This document shows positions 1 through 8,904 of a DNA stretch of 43,348 bases, in pieces. The translations under genes and the position numbers were made by a program. Below the pieces are notes generated by a model. The model did no database searches. It had not been told where the DNA came from and saw only the letters and a program-made list of their open reading frames with translations. Position 1 is the stretch's first letter; every line of letters begins with the position of its first letter. This DNA is from Streptococcus cristatus. Lineage in GTDB: Bacteria; Bacillota; Bacilli; Lactobacillales; Streptococcaceae. The stretch is from the NCBI RefSeq assembly GCF_003943815.1, contig NZ_RJNA01000008.1:52559-95906 (forward strand), given 5' to 3'.

Positions 1-2
1 AG

Positions 3-278
3 GAGGTAGTCATTACTAAGGTTGGAGTGACTCATTCAAAATGTGAAAAAATAAAATTTGCGTTTGCGTTCATGAAAAGTATTGGAATTTTTAATAATAT
101 ACTGCCTACTAATTTAAGAACTGGTGAGTTTAATAATTTCGGATGTGTTGAGGAAGAGTTGAAACAACAGTTTATTCAGAACCGTTTAAGTGGGAAAAAG
201 GCTTATGGCTATGCTATTGACTCGTTAGGGAAAGTATTTTTTTCAAAACAGTTTTTATTATTTGATGAGATAGTATAA
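3..278 (+). CDS. C-terminal part of an unrecognised ORF upstream of hsdR
   Basis: The reading frame is open from the first bases of the window and ends at TAA 276-278. A GTG at 27 is a possible start, but no ribosome site sits at a normal distance from it: the AGGAGG at 1-6 is about 20 bases away. The gene therefore probably begins outside the window. The visible 80-odd residues are rich in Phe, Lys and Asn and end in Phe-Asp-Glu-Ile-Val; I recognise no domain. It lies 33 bases before hsdR in the same direction, so it may be another member of the type I restriction locus (a specificity subunit end or an accessory protein), but that is inference from position only. Confidence 0.45.
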   Translation, partial: EVVITKVGVTHSKCEKIKFAFAFMKSIGIFNNILPTNLRTGEFNNFGCVEEELKQQFIQNRLSGKKAYGYAIDSLGKVFFSKQFLLFDEIV

Positions 279-311
279 GTATTGTTTACTATTTATAGAA
301 TGGAGAAATTT

Positions 312-3300
312 ATGGGATTCACTGAGGACAACTACGAACATGCAGTCATTGAACTTTTTCGTGATAGTTTGGGCTATTCATATGTCTATGGTCCAGATGT
401 AGAGCGTGATTATAGAACACCTTTATACTTGGATGAGCTTTATCCTGCTTTAGAAAGGATCAATGCTAAGCTACCGACTGTTGCAATTCAAGAGGCAATT
501 GAAAAGCTACAGCGCTTTGAAACAGGTTCCTTGCTTCAAAAAAATAAGATTTTTACAAATTATCTTCAAAACGGTATAGAAGTTTCCTATTTTCATCAAG
601 GAAGGAAACAATCTAATCTCGTTTATTTAGTTGATTTCGATAATGTAAATAATAATTCTTTTACTGTAATTAATCAATGGACAATTGTAGAGAAGAGTAA
701 TAAACGTCCGGATATTATAGTGTTTTTGAATGGTTTGCCAGTAGTTGTTTTTGAGTTGAAAAGTCCTTCTCGCCAAGAAACAGATGCTTCTGATGCCTAT
801 CGTCAGCTTAAAACATATCAGAAAGAAATTCCAAATTTATTTAACTATAATGCTTTTTGCGTAATGACGGATCTAGCCACTTCAAAGGCGGGGACAATTA
901 CTGCTGGTGAAGACCGCTTTATGGAGTGGAAGACTACTGATGGTAGTTTTGAAGATACTCAGTATGCTAATTTTACCACGTTCATTGAAGGTATTTTTGA
1001 TAAGACTAGATTTCTGGATATTTTAAGGAATTTTATCTGCTTTTCTGAGGATGCCAAGATTTTAGCGGCTTATCATCAGTATTTTGCAGTGAATAAGGCT
1101 GCTGTATCTACTTTGAAGGCAACTAAAAGCGATGGACGGGGAGGTGTTTTCTGGCATACGCAAGGGAGTGGGAAATCCCTATCCATGGTTTTCTATGCTC
1201 ATCTGCTGCAGAAAGTTTTAGACTCGCCAACTATTGTCGTTTTGACTGATCGAAATGATTTGGACGAACAGTTATATGGACAGTTTTCCAAATGCCAAGA
1301 TTTTCTGAGACAGACACCGATTCGGGCAGAGAGCCGTTTGCATCTGAAAGAACTATTGACTGGTCGCCAAGCCAATGGCATTATATTTACAACTATGCAG
1401 AAGTTTTCAGAGTCAGATGAGGCGCTTTCTGATAGAAGAAACATTGTTGTCATGGCTGATGAGGCTCATCGTGGACAGTATGGACTTGAAGAAAAGATTA
1501 AAATTACCAAAGGAAAAGATGGAGAAAGAGAAGCGAAACTAGTCGTCGGAGCAGCCAGGTTGATTAGAGATAGCTTGCCTAATGCGACTTATATTGGATT
1601 TACTGGAACGCCTATTTCTACTAAAGATAAGTCTACAACAGAGGTTTTTGGTAATTATATTGATGTTTACGATATGACACAGGCGGTTGAAGATGGCGCT
1701 ACTCGGCCCGTCTATTATGAAAGCCGTGTCATGCATTTAAAACTAGATGAAAATATCTTGCGTTTGATTGACACAGAGTATGACTTGATGGCACAAAGCG
1801 CTGAATCACATGCGATTGATAGAAGCAAAAAGGAATTGGGTCGTCTCGATAGTATTTTAGGGGCTGATCAAACTATTATTGCCTTGTGTGAAGATATCAT
1901 TACCCATTATGAAGAAAATCGTGCGCAGGAATTAACTGGAAAAGCAATGATTGTTGCTTATTCTCGTCCGATTGCGATGAAAATTTACCGTACCTTACTT
2001 GAAAAGCGTCCGAATTGGACGGAAAAAATTGGAGTTGTCATGACTTCTAGTAATAATGATCCGGAAGAATGGCATGATATAGTAGGGAATAAGCGCCATA
2101 AAGAAGAGATGGCTAAAAGGTTTAAAGACAATGAAAGCCCATTTAAGATTGCTATCGTCGTTGATATGTGGCTGACTGGATTTGATGTTCCTAGCCTTGC
2201 AACCATGTATGTATATAAGCCAATGCAAGGTCATAATCTTATGCAGGCAATCGCTCGTGTTAACCGAGTATACAAAAATAAAGAGGGTGGACTTGTAGTT
2301 GATTATATCGGTATTGCAAGTGCTTTAAAGCAAGCCATGAACGATTATACAAATCGAGACAAAGGTAACTTTGGGGACACTGATATAGCTAAGACAGCTT
2401 TACCAAAGTTTGTTGAAAAACTAGAGGTCTGTCGTGATTTGTTTTATGGGTTTGACTATTCAGAATTCACGCTCTCTAAATCAAGTGATTTAATCAGAGC
2501 TAAAACAATTAGTAGTGGGGTAAACTTCTTGTCAAGTGTAGACAAGGAGAAGAAGAAAGAGCTCTTCATAAAAGAATCGTTACTCTTACGCCAAGCGTTA
2601 TCACTTTGTCGTTCTTTGCTTACTCCTGAGCAACGTTTTGAAGCAGCTTATTTTGAAGCAGTCAGAACATTGCTGACACGAATAACTGGGGAGGGTAAAA
2701 AGCTTTCTCTGAAAGATATTAATGATCGTATCAATGAGTTACTAAAAGCTTCTATCAAGAGTGAAGGTGTCATTAATTTATTCTCAGATATTGATACAGG
2801 ATTTTCGTTATTTGATCCTAAATTTTTAGATGAAATCTCTAAAATGAAGGAAAAAAACATAGCGGTAGAACTCTTAAAAAAATTATTACAAGAGCAGATT
2901 ACCTTATATCAAAGAACAAATTTAGTCAAATCCGAAAAGTTCTCTGAAATTCTTTCGCGAGCGATGAGAGCATATCTGAATGGCATGCTTTCGAATGAAG
3001 AAGTTATTGCTGAATTAATGAAAATGGCCAAAGAAATGGCGAAAGCTCACGAAGAGGGGGATTCTTTAGGTCTTACCGATGAAGAATTAGCTTTCTATGA
3101 TGCTTTGACGCAACCACAAGCAGTCAAAGATTTTTATGAAAATGATGAGCTTGTTGCAATGACTCATGAATTAACGGAGACATTGCGCAAAAGCAAAACT
3201 ATTGATTGGCAGAAAAAACATTCTGCGCGTGCTCGTATGCGCATGCTTGTTAAACGGCTCCTTAGGAAATACAAATATCCACCGGATGGTGTCGAAGATG

Positions 3301-3425
3301 CCATTGTGACTGTTATCAAGCAATGTGAAATGTGGACGGATAATCCTGATAATAATTATGAGTCCTATTCATTTTCTGACCAACTGATGGCTGCTGAAAG
3401 TAGTGTAGAATTTGAATCGAAGTAA
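312..3425 (+). CDS. hsdR: Type I restriction enzyme, R (motor/nuclease) subunit HsdR
   Basis: This is the ATP-driven translocase and nuclease subunit of a type I restriction-modification complex, which works with HsdM and HsdS to cut unmodified foreign DNA. From ATG 312 it has 1037 residues, normal for the family. The PD-(D/E)xK nuclease is visible as Pro-Asp (D134) followed by E148-Leu-K150. The SF2 helicase motor has Walker A QGSGKS (284-289), DEAH (383-386), a GFTGTP motif III and motif VI QAIARVNR (645-652). A helical C-terminal region follows. An in-frame TTG at 282 and an ATG at 300 are alternative starts; ATG 312 is preferred because TGGAG lies 6 bases upstream. hsdM and hsdS are not in the window and presumably lie upstream. 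The frame is intact, so the gene may be functional. Confidence 0.95.
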   Translation: MGFTEDNYEHAVIELFRDSLGYSYVYGPDVERDYRTPLYLDELYPALERINAKLPTVAIQEAIEKLQRFETGSLLQKNKIFTNYLQNGIEVSYFHQGRKQSNLVYLVDFDNVNNNSFTVINQWTIVEKSNKRPDIIVFLNGLPVVVFELKSPSRQETDASDAYRQLKTYQKEIPNLFNYNAFCVMTDLATSKAGTITAGEDRFMEWKTTDGSFEDTQYANFTTFIEGIFDKTRFLDILRNFICFSEDAKILAAYHQYFAVNKAAVSTLKATKSDGRGGVFWHTQGSGKSLSMVFYAHLLQKVLDSPTIVVLTDRNDLDEQLYGQFSKCQDFLRQTPIRAESRLHLKELLTGRQANGIIFTTMQKFSESDEALSDRRNIVVMADEAHRGQYGLEEKIKITKGKDGEREAKLVVGAARLIRDSLPNATYIGFTGTPISTKDKSTTEVFGNYIDVYDMTQAVEDGATRPVYYESRVMHLKLDENILRLIDTEYDLMAQSAESHAIDRSKKELGRLDSILGADQTIIALCEDIITHYEENRAQELTGKAMIVAYSRPIAMKIYRTLLEKRPNWTEKIGVVMTSSNNDPEEWHDIVGNKRHKEEMAKRFKDNESPFKIAIVVDMWLTGFDVPSLATMYVYKPMQGHNLMQAIARVNRVYKNKEGGLVVDYIGIASALKQAMNDYTNRDKGNFGDTDIAKTALPKFVEKLEVCRDLFYGFDYSEFTLSKSSDLIRAKTISSGVNFLSSVDKEKKKELFIKESLLLRQALSLCRSLLTPEQRFEAAYFEAVRTLLTRITGEGKKLSLKDINDRINELLKASIKSEGVINLFSDIDTGFSLFDPKFLDEISKMKEKNIAVELLKKLLQEQITLYQRTNLVKSEKFSEILSRAMRAYLNGMLSNEEVIAELMKMAKEMAKAHEEGDSLGLTDEELAFYDALTQPQAVKDFYENDELVAMTHELTETLRKSKTIDWQKKHSARARMRMLVKRLLRKYKYPPDGVEDAIVTVIKQCEMWTDNPDNNYESYSFSDQLMAAESSVEFESK

Positions 3426-3528
3426 AATTTGACTGGCTATGCCGGTGGCCTTGATAAAAAAGCCTTTCTGTTGAAACTAGAGGCGGGGGAGAAAACGGAA
3501 TAAATTTTTTTACTTACAGCAATAAACT

Positions 3529-3571
3529 AAAAATCCCTTTGTCAGCTACTGTGAGTGACAAAGGGGATTTT
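3529..3571. terminator. Bidirectional terminator between hsdR and the iron operon
   Basis: The arm AAAATCCCTTTGTCA pairs with TGACAAAGGGGATTTT around an 11-base loop, with A and T runs on both sides. It follows the hsdR stop and the stop of the minus-strand esterase (3574), so it can end both converging transcripts. Confidence 0.8.
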
Positions 3572-3573
3572 CA

Positions 3574-4266
3574 TTAGTTGATATGCCATTGTGTGGCCAG
3601 CCAGTCGGCAAAGGCAGCATAGCGCTCTTTGAGGGCTTCATGATGCCCGTAAGGGTCAAAGACGGAGTAGGTGGTAAGGATTTCTTTCTGAATCAAGCGA
3701 TGAATTTCTTCAGCATAGAAAGGAGCCTTGGAAAGTCGGTTCGAGTGATTCGCGCCTTCAGTCCTTCCATTCTGCAAATAGACTAGACAGTCCTTGTTTT
3801 TCAAGTCCTGTGTCCGACAATAGTCGGTAAAACCTGGGTACCAAAAGGAACCGCAGATAGAAAAAATACAAGGAATCTTACAGCCGTTATAGAGACTGTA
3901 TACAGCCGCTAGTCCACCGAGAGAGTAGCCACCATAGGCAATTCTCTTGTCATCCAGTCGGTAGTGCTGTCTGATTTCGGCTAATATACCGTTGAATAGT
4001 TTCTGATGGTAGCTATCTGCTCTGCCGCCAAAATCGGGATTGCCAGGCTTTAGAGCATTGGCTTTCCAGGGTGTATAATCGTCCAGCCTGTTGTTTGATA
4101 TCAGTCCGATTAAGATTACCGATGGAGAAAGCTTGCTTAGGTAGTTTATCTGTCCATCGTTTAGCAAGACAGCAGGATAAGGTCGTGATTTGTCATAATC
4201 TTGGGGCAGGGCAATGTTGACAGTGATACCCTCCCAGACAAAAGTCTTATTTATTGACAAAGTCAT
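3574..4266 (-). CDS. Alpha/beta hydrolase of the esterase D / siderophore esterase type
   Basis: A 230-residue alpha/beta hydrolase of the putative-esterase family (PF00756 type). The nucleophile elbow is GYSLGG with Ser115, and the catalytic histidine is likely His208 or His209 in YGHHE near the C-terminus. No signal peptide is seen, so it should act in the cytoplasm. It is the last gene of the iron-transport operon and its start overlaps the end of the receptor gene by 20 bases, which suggests translational coupling. Family members next to siderophore importers (Fes, IroE and BesA types) hydrolyse ester-linked siderophores to release iron. The same role here is inferred from context, not shown by the sequence. 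Another esterase substrate remains possible. Confidence 0.75.
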   Translation of the reverse strand: MTLSINKTFVWEGITVNIALPQDYDKSRPYPAVLLNDGQINYLSKLSPSVILIGLISNNRLDDYTPWKANALKPGNPDFGGRADSYHQKLFNGILAEIRQHYRLDDKRIAYGGYSLGGLAAVYSLYNGCKIPCIFSICGSFWYPGFTDYCRTQDLKNKDCLVYLQNGRTEGANHSNRLSKAPFYAEEIHRLIQKEILTTYSVFDPYGHHEALKERYAAFADWLATQWHIN

Positions 4267-5275
4267 TGATTTTCTCGAGTGAGTCGATTACAGCAGGACC
4301 ATAATCCATGAACTCATCATAGGAGATGGTCATGATTTTCTGATTTTTGACCGCTGGAACATCTTCCAGAACGGGATTAGCTTTCATTAGATCAACTGCT
4401 TGTTCATCCATGGCCTTGTTGCGGTCGCTGGTTACATAGATGATGACTTCTGGATCCATAGAGACCAGATTTTCCAAGGTCAAGTCAGAGGTTCCGGTCG
4501 CTACATTGGTATAGCCGAGCTGGTTAAGCAGGCTCTCCTGTAGAGCAGATTTATAGGCACCGAAAGTCTCATCGTTGTAGGCACACATGATGAGCGCTTT
4601 TTTCTTTTCGCCTTGGCTGGCCTTATTGGCCTTCTTGACAGTGTCAATTCTTGCCTGCAGTTGATCAGCATATTGATTGGCCTTGTCTTGGACGTTAAAG
4701 ATGGTTCCTATATTTTTAACATCTTCAACGATATTGCCTAGGTCTTGTTTAGTATTGGACAGGGAAGCCTTCTGTGTATAGACAGGGATTTTGTTTTCAT
4801 TCCAGGCACTGACTGTCCCCAGAGACTTCTCGGAAAACATCATGTTTCGGCCAAGAAGAGCGTCTGGCTCATAAGATAGCACAGTTTCCTGTGATACGGT
4901 TTTCTTGTCGCCGACTTGCGGAATGGTGGCAATATCAGCCTTGTATTTATCTGTGACATCGTTGTCTGGATTGAGCATACCGGCGATCTTGTCTTTCAAT
5001 CCTAGTTCAATCAGGACTTCGGTCGTCGAAAGGTTGTTGGTGATGACCTTTTCCGGTGCCTTTTCAAAGACCTGATCAATCTCTTTGCCTTCGGCATCGT
5101 AAGTTTTGATTGTCACTGGATATTTTGTCTCTGCTGTGCTCTTTTTCGCGCTTTCTGTTTTGGAGGAAGATTGCGAAGTTGAGCTTTCTTTCGTACTTTC
5201 CTTAGATGAAGAATTGCAGGCTGCCATTGTCAATGCAGCAGTTGCGACGAGTAAGATACTGAGTGTTTTTTTCAT
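4247..5275 (-). CDS. Iron/siderophore-type ABC transporter substrate-binding lipoprotein
   Basis: A 342-residue extracellular binding protein of the FecB/FhuD type (PF01497 fold). It begins with a basic, hydrophobic signal peptide ending in LTMAAC, so Cys20 is the expected lipidated residue that anchors it outside the membrane. A Ser/Lys/Thr-rich linker (about 21-48) is followed by the two-lobed binding domain; the stretch LLGRNMMFSEKSLG is in the first lobe and a long helix bridges the lobes near residues 185-215. It lies between the ATPase gene, 55 bases upstream, and the esterase, which overlaps its 3' end. AAAGGAAGG precedes the ATG. The ligand (ferric siderophore, heme or corrinoid) cannot be read from the sequence; the esterase neighbour favours a siderophore. 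Confidence 0.88.
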   Translation of the reverse strand: MKKTLSILLVATAALTMAACNSSSKESTKESSTSQSSSKTESAKKSTAETKYPVTIKTYDAEGKEIDQVFEKAPEKVITNNLSTTEVLIELGLKDKIAGMLNPDNDVTDKYKADIATIPQVGDKKTVSQETVLSYEPDALLGRNMMFSEKSLGTVSAWNENKIPVYTQKASLSNTKQDLGNIVEDVKNIGTIFNVQDKANQYADQLQARIDTVKKANKASQGEKKKALIMCAYNDETFGAYKSALQESLLNQLGYTNVATGTSDLTLENLVSMDPEVIIYVTSDRNKAMDEQAVDLMKANPVLEDVPAVKNQKIMTISYDEFMDYGPAVIDSLEKINDFVNK

Positions 5276-5330
5276 ATTGCCTTCCTTTCTTGGGCTTGGA
5301 GCTTGTATAGATAAAGCTGAAAACAGACTC

Positions 5331-6086
5331 TTATAGATACTGAATCATGGCCTGTCGATCCTTGGTCCAGATTACTTTGCTCTGAATGCCGTAAACGGCT
5401 TGCAGTGAATCATGAGTGATGGCCTCCTTTGGAGCGCCTTGGTATGCAATCTCACCTCCCTTCATGAGGTACAAATAGTCTGAATAACGACAAGCCAGTT
5501 GGATATCGTGTAAAACAGCTAAAACATTGATGTTCAGGTCTTTGACTATACGCAGCATATCCAGCTGGTATTTGATGTCCAGATGATTGGTTGGCTCGTC
5601 TAGGAGTAGTAGGCTTGGCTGTTGAGCCAAAGCGCGTGCCAGCAAGACTCTTTGCTTCTCACCACCAGACAGGGAAAGATAGGTTCGCTCTCTCTTGTCC
5701 AGCATGTCCACCTGACCCAAGGCATGACGGACAAGGGCGTAGTCTTTTTCGCTCTCTTTTTGAAAAAGGGACAGATGCGGCGTCCTGCCCAGCATGACGA
5801 TTTCTTGGACGGTACAGTCAAACTGAAGATGGTTAAACTGAGTTACAACGGCTATTTTCTGGGCTGTTTTTTTTATGCTGACCTGTTCAAGCGGCCTTCC
5901 GTCTAGATAAATGTTCCCGCTGTCAGGTTTGATCTGACGGTAGATTGTTTTGAGCAGACTAGTTTTGCCGCTTCCGTTGGGTCCTAAAATAGTGTGAAAC
6001 TGATTTCGCTCGACCTTGAGTGAAATCCCTTTTAAGATCTCTTTTTGGCCGACAGCATAGTGGATATTTTGGCAAGTTAGATCCAT
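5331..6086 (-). CDS. Iron/siderophore-type ABC transporter ATP-binding protein
   Basis: A 251-residue cytoplasmic ATPase of the FecE/BtuD type that powers the importer. It shows Walker A GPNGSGKT (35-42), Q-loop Q83, ABC signature LSGGEKQR (139-146), Walker B LLLLDEPT (159-166) and H-loop His193. All catalytic elements are present. It starts one base downstream of the permease stop, so the two genes are co-transcribed and probably coupled. Confidence 0.92.
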   Translation of the reverse strand: MDLTCQNIHYAVGQKEILKGISLKVERNQFHTILGPNGSGKTSLLKTIYRQIKPDSGNIYLDGRPLEQVSIKKTAQKIAVVTQFNHLQFDCTVQEIVMLGRTPHLSLFQKESEKDYALVRHALGQVDMLDKRERTYLSLSGGEKQRVLLARALAQQPSLLLLDEPTNHLDIKYQLDMLRIVKDLNINVLAVLHDIQLACRYSDYLYLMKGGEIAYQGAPKEAITHDSLQAVYGIQSKVIWTKDRQAMIQYL

Positions 6087-6087
6087 A

Positions 6088-7134
6088 TCAGCTGCTTACC
6101 TCCTTTCGGCTTTTGGCTACAATGTAGATAAAGAAGGGTGCACCGACCAAAGCAGTGAAGATTCCAATCGGCAGTTCGGCATTTTTGACCAAAATTCGAG
6201 CCAAAACATCTGCCCAGACAAGAAAGAGTGAGCCGAGCAGAGTAGCGATAGGAAAGAGTCTTTTGTAGTTGGTACCGACTAATCTACGAGCAATGTGCGG
6301 AGTGATTAGTCCGACAAAGCCGATAATACCACAGCAGGCAACCAGCACCGCTGTCATGACTGCGACAACTGTTATATAGAGGAACCAGTAAAAACGCAGA
6401 GGGACTCCCAGGGTCAAAGCTGCTTCGTCCCCCATCATCATAGTATTGAAAATACGATACTGAGAACAGAAAAACAAAAAGGAGAGACCAACAACAAGAG
6501 CCGGCAAGGCTAAATCTGACCAAGAAGTTCCAGCCAGTGAGCCCATAGTCCAGAACTTGATTGTCATAAGGCTATCAGCATTGGCACCGACGGAAATGAT
6601 AAAGTTGGAAAAAGCGATAAAGAGGGCATTTACAACTGTTCCTGATAAAATCAGACTGCTTGTCGTCATCTTTCCCTGCATGGATGCGATAAAAAGGACC
6701 ACAGCTGATGCCAGAATGGCTCCTATAAAGGCGCCTGCGCCAGTAATGGATTTGAGCCCTAAGATGATACTTAGTGTGGCTCCGAAGGTTGCACCCGCTG
6801 AAATTCCTAAGATATAAGGCTCTGCGATAGGATTATTGACAGTAGATTGCATAACGCTGCCACAGACAGAAAGGCCAGCACCAGCCAGGATTCCCAAGAG
6901 CACTCTTGGAACCCGCATGTTCCAAACAATAGCGATTGTGGACGGAGATAGTTTGCCTGTGCCAAGGGGAAATCCGAGTTTGCTGAAAATAATCTGGTAA
7001 GTGTCTTGTATATCAATAGTGACCGATCCCAAGGAGACAGCTAAAAAGAGAGAACAAGCCAGAAAAATGACGAGAAGCAAGAGCAGGCAGATATAGCGAG
7101 AAAATCCGTGATTTTCTGACTTTTTAAAGAGCAT
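6088..7134 (-). CDS. Iron/siderophore-type ABC transporter permease (FecCD family)
   Basis: A polytopic membrane protein of 348 residues, close to the family's usual 330-350, with many hydrophobic segments and the conserved stretches GAGLSVCGSVMQ and CGIIGFVGLITPHIAR. It is the first gene of the operon. Two starts are possible. ATG 7182 lies only five bases from a TATAAT box, so it would sit at or before the transcription start. ATG 7134 has AAGGAGG five bases upstream and gives the expected N-terminus, so I chose it. The operon has only one permease gene, so the channel would be a homodimer rather than a FecC/FecD-like heterodimer. Confidence 0.9.
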   Translation of the reverse strand: MLFKKSENHGFSRYICLLLLLVIFLACSLFLAVSLGSVTIDIQDTYQIIFSKLGFPLGTGKLSPSTIAIVWNMRVPRVLLGILAGAGLSVCGSVMQSTVNNPIAEPYILGISAGATFGATLSIILGLKSITGAGAFIGAILASAVVLFIASMQGKMTTSSLILSGTVVNALFIAFSNFIISVGANADSLMTIKFWTMGSLAGTSWSDLALPALVVGLSFLFFCSQYRIFNTMMMGDEAALTLGVPLRFYWFLYITVVAVMTAVLVACCGIIGFVGLITPHIARRLVGTNYKRLFPIATLLGSLFLVWADVLARILVKNAELPIGIFTALVGAPFFIYIVAKSRKEVSS

Positions 7135-7187
7135 CCAGACCTCCTTAACAGCAAAGATTAGAATTTTTAGACAATTTTTCATAAAAA

Positions 7188-7216
7188 ATTATAACATTTT
7201 TAAATCAGAAGGGCAA
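7188..7216 (-). promoter_or_regulatory. Promoter of the iron-transport operon
   Basis: Read on the minus strand, TTGCCC (7216-7211) and TATAAT (7193-7188) are separated by 17 bases. The predicted transcription start falls just inside the upstream ATG at 7182, which supports ATG 7134 as the real start. I found no clear Fur or DtxR-type operator. Confidence 0.6.
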
Positions 7217-7560
7217 GAAGGGCTAGAAACCTCTGATATGATAAGGATTTGTAACGCTTTCTCTTATCAATGATGAAAGCATCTTGTTGGTGTAAAAACT
7301 GGTTAGTGCAGAGCAAAAGAGTTCTTCGGAAAGTCTCGAGAGACGACTTCATTGGAGGAAAAGCAGGTGAACCTAAATGACTTGGTATAATTATTAGGAA
7401 ACAAGAAAAAACGACAGAAAGTTTTCTATCGTTTTTTGAAATTATAAATGCTTAAGGACTAAGACAGCTATAACGATGCACAACAATGATAGCTCAAATA
7501 ACCAGAAGTCCTTTGCCAAGTCCAATAATCATTCAAAATATAATATAGACTCATAAAATT
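7217..7560. other. Intergenic stretch with no protein gene; hairpins present
   Basis: No convincing ORF is visible. A small inverted repeat GTCTC-GA-GAGAC lies at 7333-7344, then GGAGG at 7354-7358 and a six-codon frame (ATG 7378, stop TAG). A terminator-like hairpin is at 7406-7437. The rest, to the pepQ stop, is AT-rich and shows nothing I can name. Confidence 0.4.
7406..7437. terminator. Terminator-like hairpin
   Basis: AAAAAACGA (7406-7414) pairs with TCGTTTTTT (7429-7437), with a second AGAA/TTCT helix inside. A and T runs flank it, so it could work in both directions. It lies about 120 bases past the pepQ stop and may end that minus-strand transcript. Confidence 0.6.
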
Positions 7561-8643
7561 CTATTCAAAATACAGTAGGTCCTTGCTGGTTTCGGTGAAG
7601 AGTTCAAAACCATTTTTAGTGACATAGCCGCAGTCCTCGATGCGGACGCCAACCTTGCCAGGAATGTAAATGCCGGGCTCGACAGAGAAGCACATGCCTT
7701 CCTCGATGACCATGTCATTGCCTTCCATGATAGATGGGAATTCGTGGACATCCATACCGATGCCGTGTCCAAGGCGGTGGTTAAAGTATTCACCATAGCC
7801 AGCTTTTTCGATGACCTCGCGGGCTGCTCGGTCTACTTCATGAGCTGTGACGCCTGGTTTGATAAAGTCAAGCGCTGCTTGCTGGGCTTCCAAAGTCAGA
7901 TAATAGATATCTTTTTTGAACTGGTCTGGCTGACCGACAGCGACGGTCCGTGTCATATCGCTGGCGTAGCCATTGACCATGCAGCCCAAGTCAAAGAGGA
8001 GGAGGGCATTGTTTTCGATTTTATTGGCTCCGGGAATGCCGTGCGGATTAGCTGCATTATTGCCTGTCAGAACCATAGTTTCAAAACTCATCTCATAGCC
8101 TTCTCGCTTAATAGCAAAGTCGATTTGAGCGATGATATCTGTTTCGGTATTGTCCAGTGAAATATTGTCAAAACCAATATTGACAGCCTTGTCAGCATAT
8201 TGGCCAGCTACCAGCATTTTCTGGATTTCGTCGGCTGACTTGATCAAGCGCAAGCGGTTGATGTAAGGAGTCAGATTGACAAATTCAGCCCCATCAAAAA
8301 CAGTACGCAGGCCGTGATACTTGGTTAAAATCAGATTGTCAAACTCGACCGCTACTTGTTTGAAGGTTTGAGATGGTAGAGAAGTCTTGATCTTTTCCCA
8401 AGGATTTTCAGAATCGACATAGCCTACAACCTGAAAGTCTACGGTAGAAGAAGCACGCTCAACCTCTAGTGCTGGTACGAAAAGAAGTGGCTCATGGTCA
8501 GTGTAGACAAATAGGAACATCTGGCGTTCATGTGGATCGCTGTAAAAGCCTGTTAGGTAATGGATGGTTACAGGATCGGAGATAACAGCTACATCCTGCT
8601 TTTCATTTTCAAGATAAGTGATGATTTGATTGATTTTTGTCAT
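7561..8643 (-). CDS. pepQ: Xaa-Pro dipeptidase (proline dipeptidase) PepQ
   Basis: A 360-residue cytoplasmic metallopeptidase of family M24B that splits Xaa-Pro dipeptides in the last steps of peptide use. The N-terminal creatinase-like domain covers about 1-125 and the pita-bread catalytic domain 135-355. All five metal ligands are visible: D218, D229, H293 (in HRLGHGIG), E322 (SVEPGIY) and E336 (VRIED). The sequence is very close to what I recall of streptococcal PepQ. AAGAAGG precedes the ATG. In many streptococci pepQ is divergent from ccpA; here the divergent neighbour is vicR, so the local gene order differs. Confidence 0.95.
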   Translation of the reverse strand: MTKINQIITYLENEKQDVAVISDPVTIHYLTGFYSDPHERQMFLFVYTDHEPLLFVPALEVERASSTVDFQVVGYVDSENPWEKIKTSLPSQTFKQVAVEFDNLILTKYHGLRTVFDGAEFVNLTPYINRLRLIKSADEIQKMLVAGQYADKAVNIGFDNISLDNTETDIIAQIDFAIKREGYEMSFETMVLTGNNAANPHGIPGANKIENNALLLFDLGCMVNGYASDMTRTVAVGQPDQFKKDIYYLTLEAQQAALDFIKPGVTAHEVDRAAREVIEKAGYGEYFNHRLGHGIGMDVHEFPSIMEGNDMVIEEGMCFSVEPGIYIPGKVGVRIEDCGYVTKNGFELFTETSKDLLYFE

Positions 8644-8817
8644 AGTTCAACCTTCTTTCTATGCCTCTATTTTTGCAGAAAAAGTGAAAAAAATCAAGGA
8701 TTTTAGTGAGGATTCCTCCTCCTTGACTGAGATTTTTGGTAGAAAGAGAGTTGAGTTGAAATTTCTATAAGAATGTTGGAATATAGTGTACGAAAATAGT
8801 ATTTTTTAAGGAAAATT

Positions 8818-8826
8818 TGATATAAT
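8818..8826 (+). promoter_or_regulatory. Extended -10 promoter of vicRKX
   Basis: TGATATAAT is an extended -10 element 79 bases before the vicR start. No good -35 is present at 17 bases, which is usual for extended -10 promoters in streptococci. Confidence 0.6.
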
Positions 8827-8904
8827 AGTGCTTATGGAGCAGTAGGACAAGTACAAAAACAATAGATGTCTAAGCTTAAAAATGTATAGATATGAAGGTA
8901 AAAA

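Noticed and set aside
7135-7182. Upstream ATG (7182) as the start of the iron permease
   Set aside because: It lies only five bases past the -10 box, whereas ATG 7134 has a perfect AAGGAGG at the right distance.
7253-7268. TGTAACGCTTTCT as a possible catabolite (cre) site
   Set aside because: It is one base short of the cre spacing and lacks the central CG, so the match is not convincing.
7744-8160. A 138-codon plus-strand frame inside pepQ
   Set aside because: It is antisense to a clear PepQ gene with all catalytic residues; the frame is a by-product of its codon pattern.
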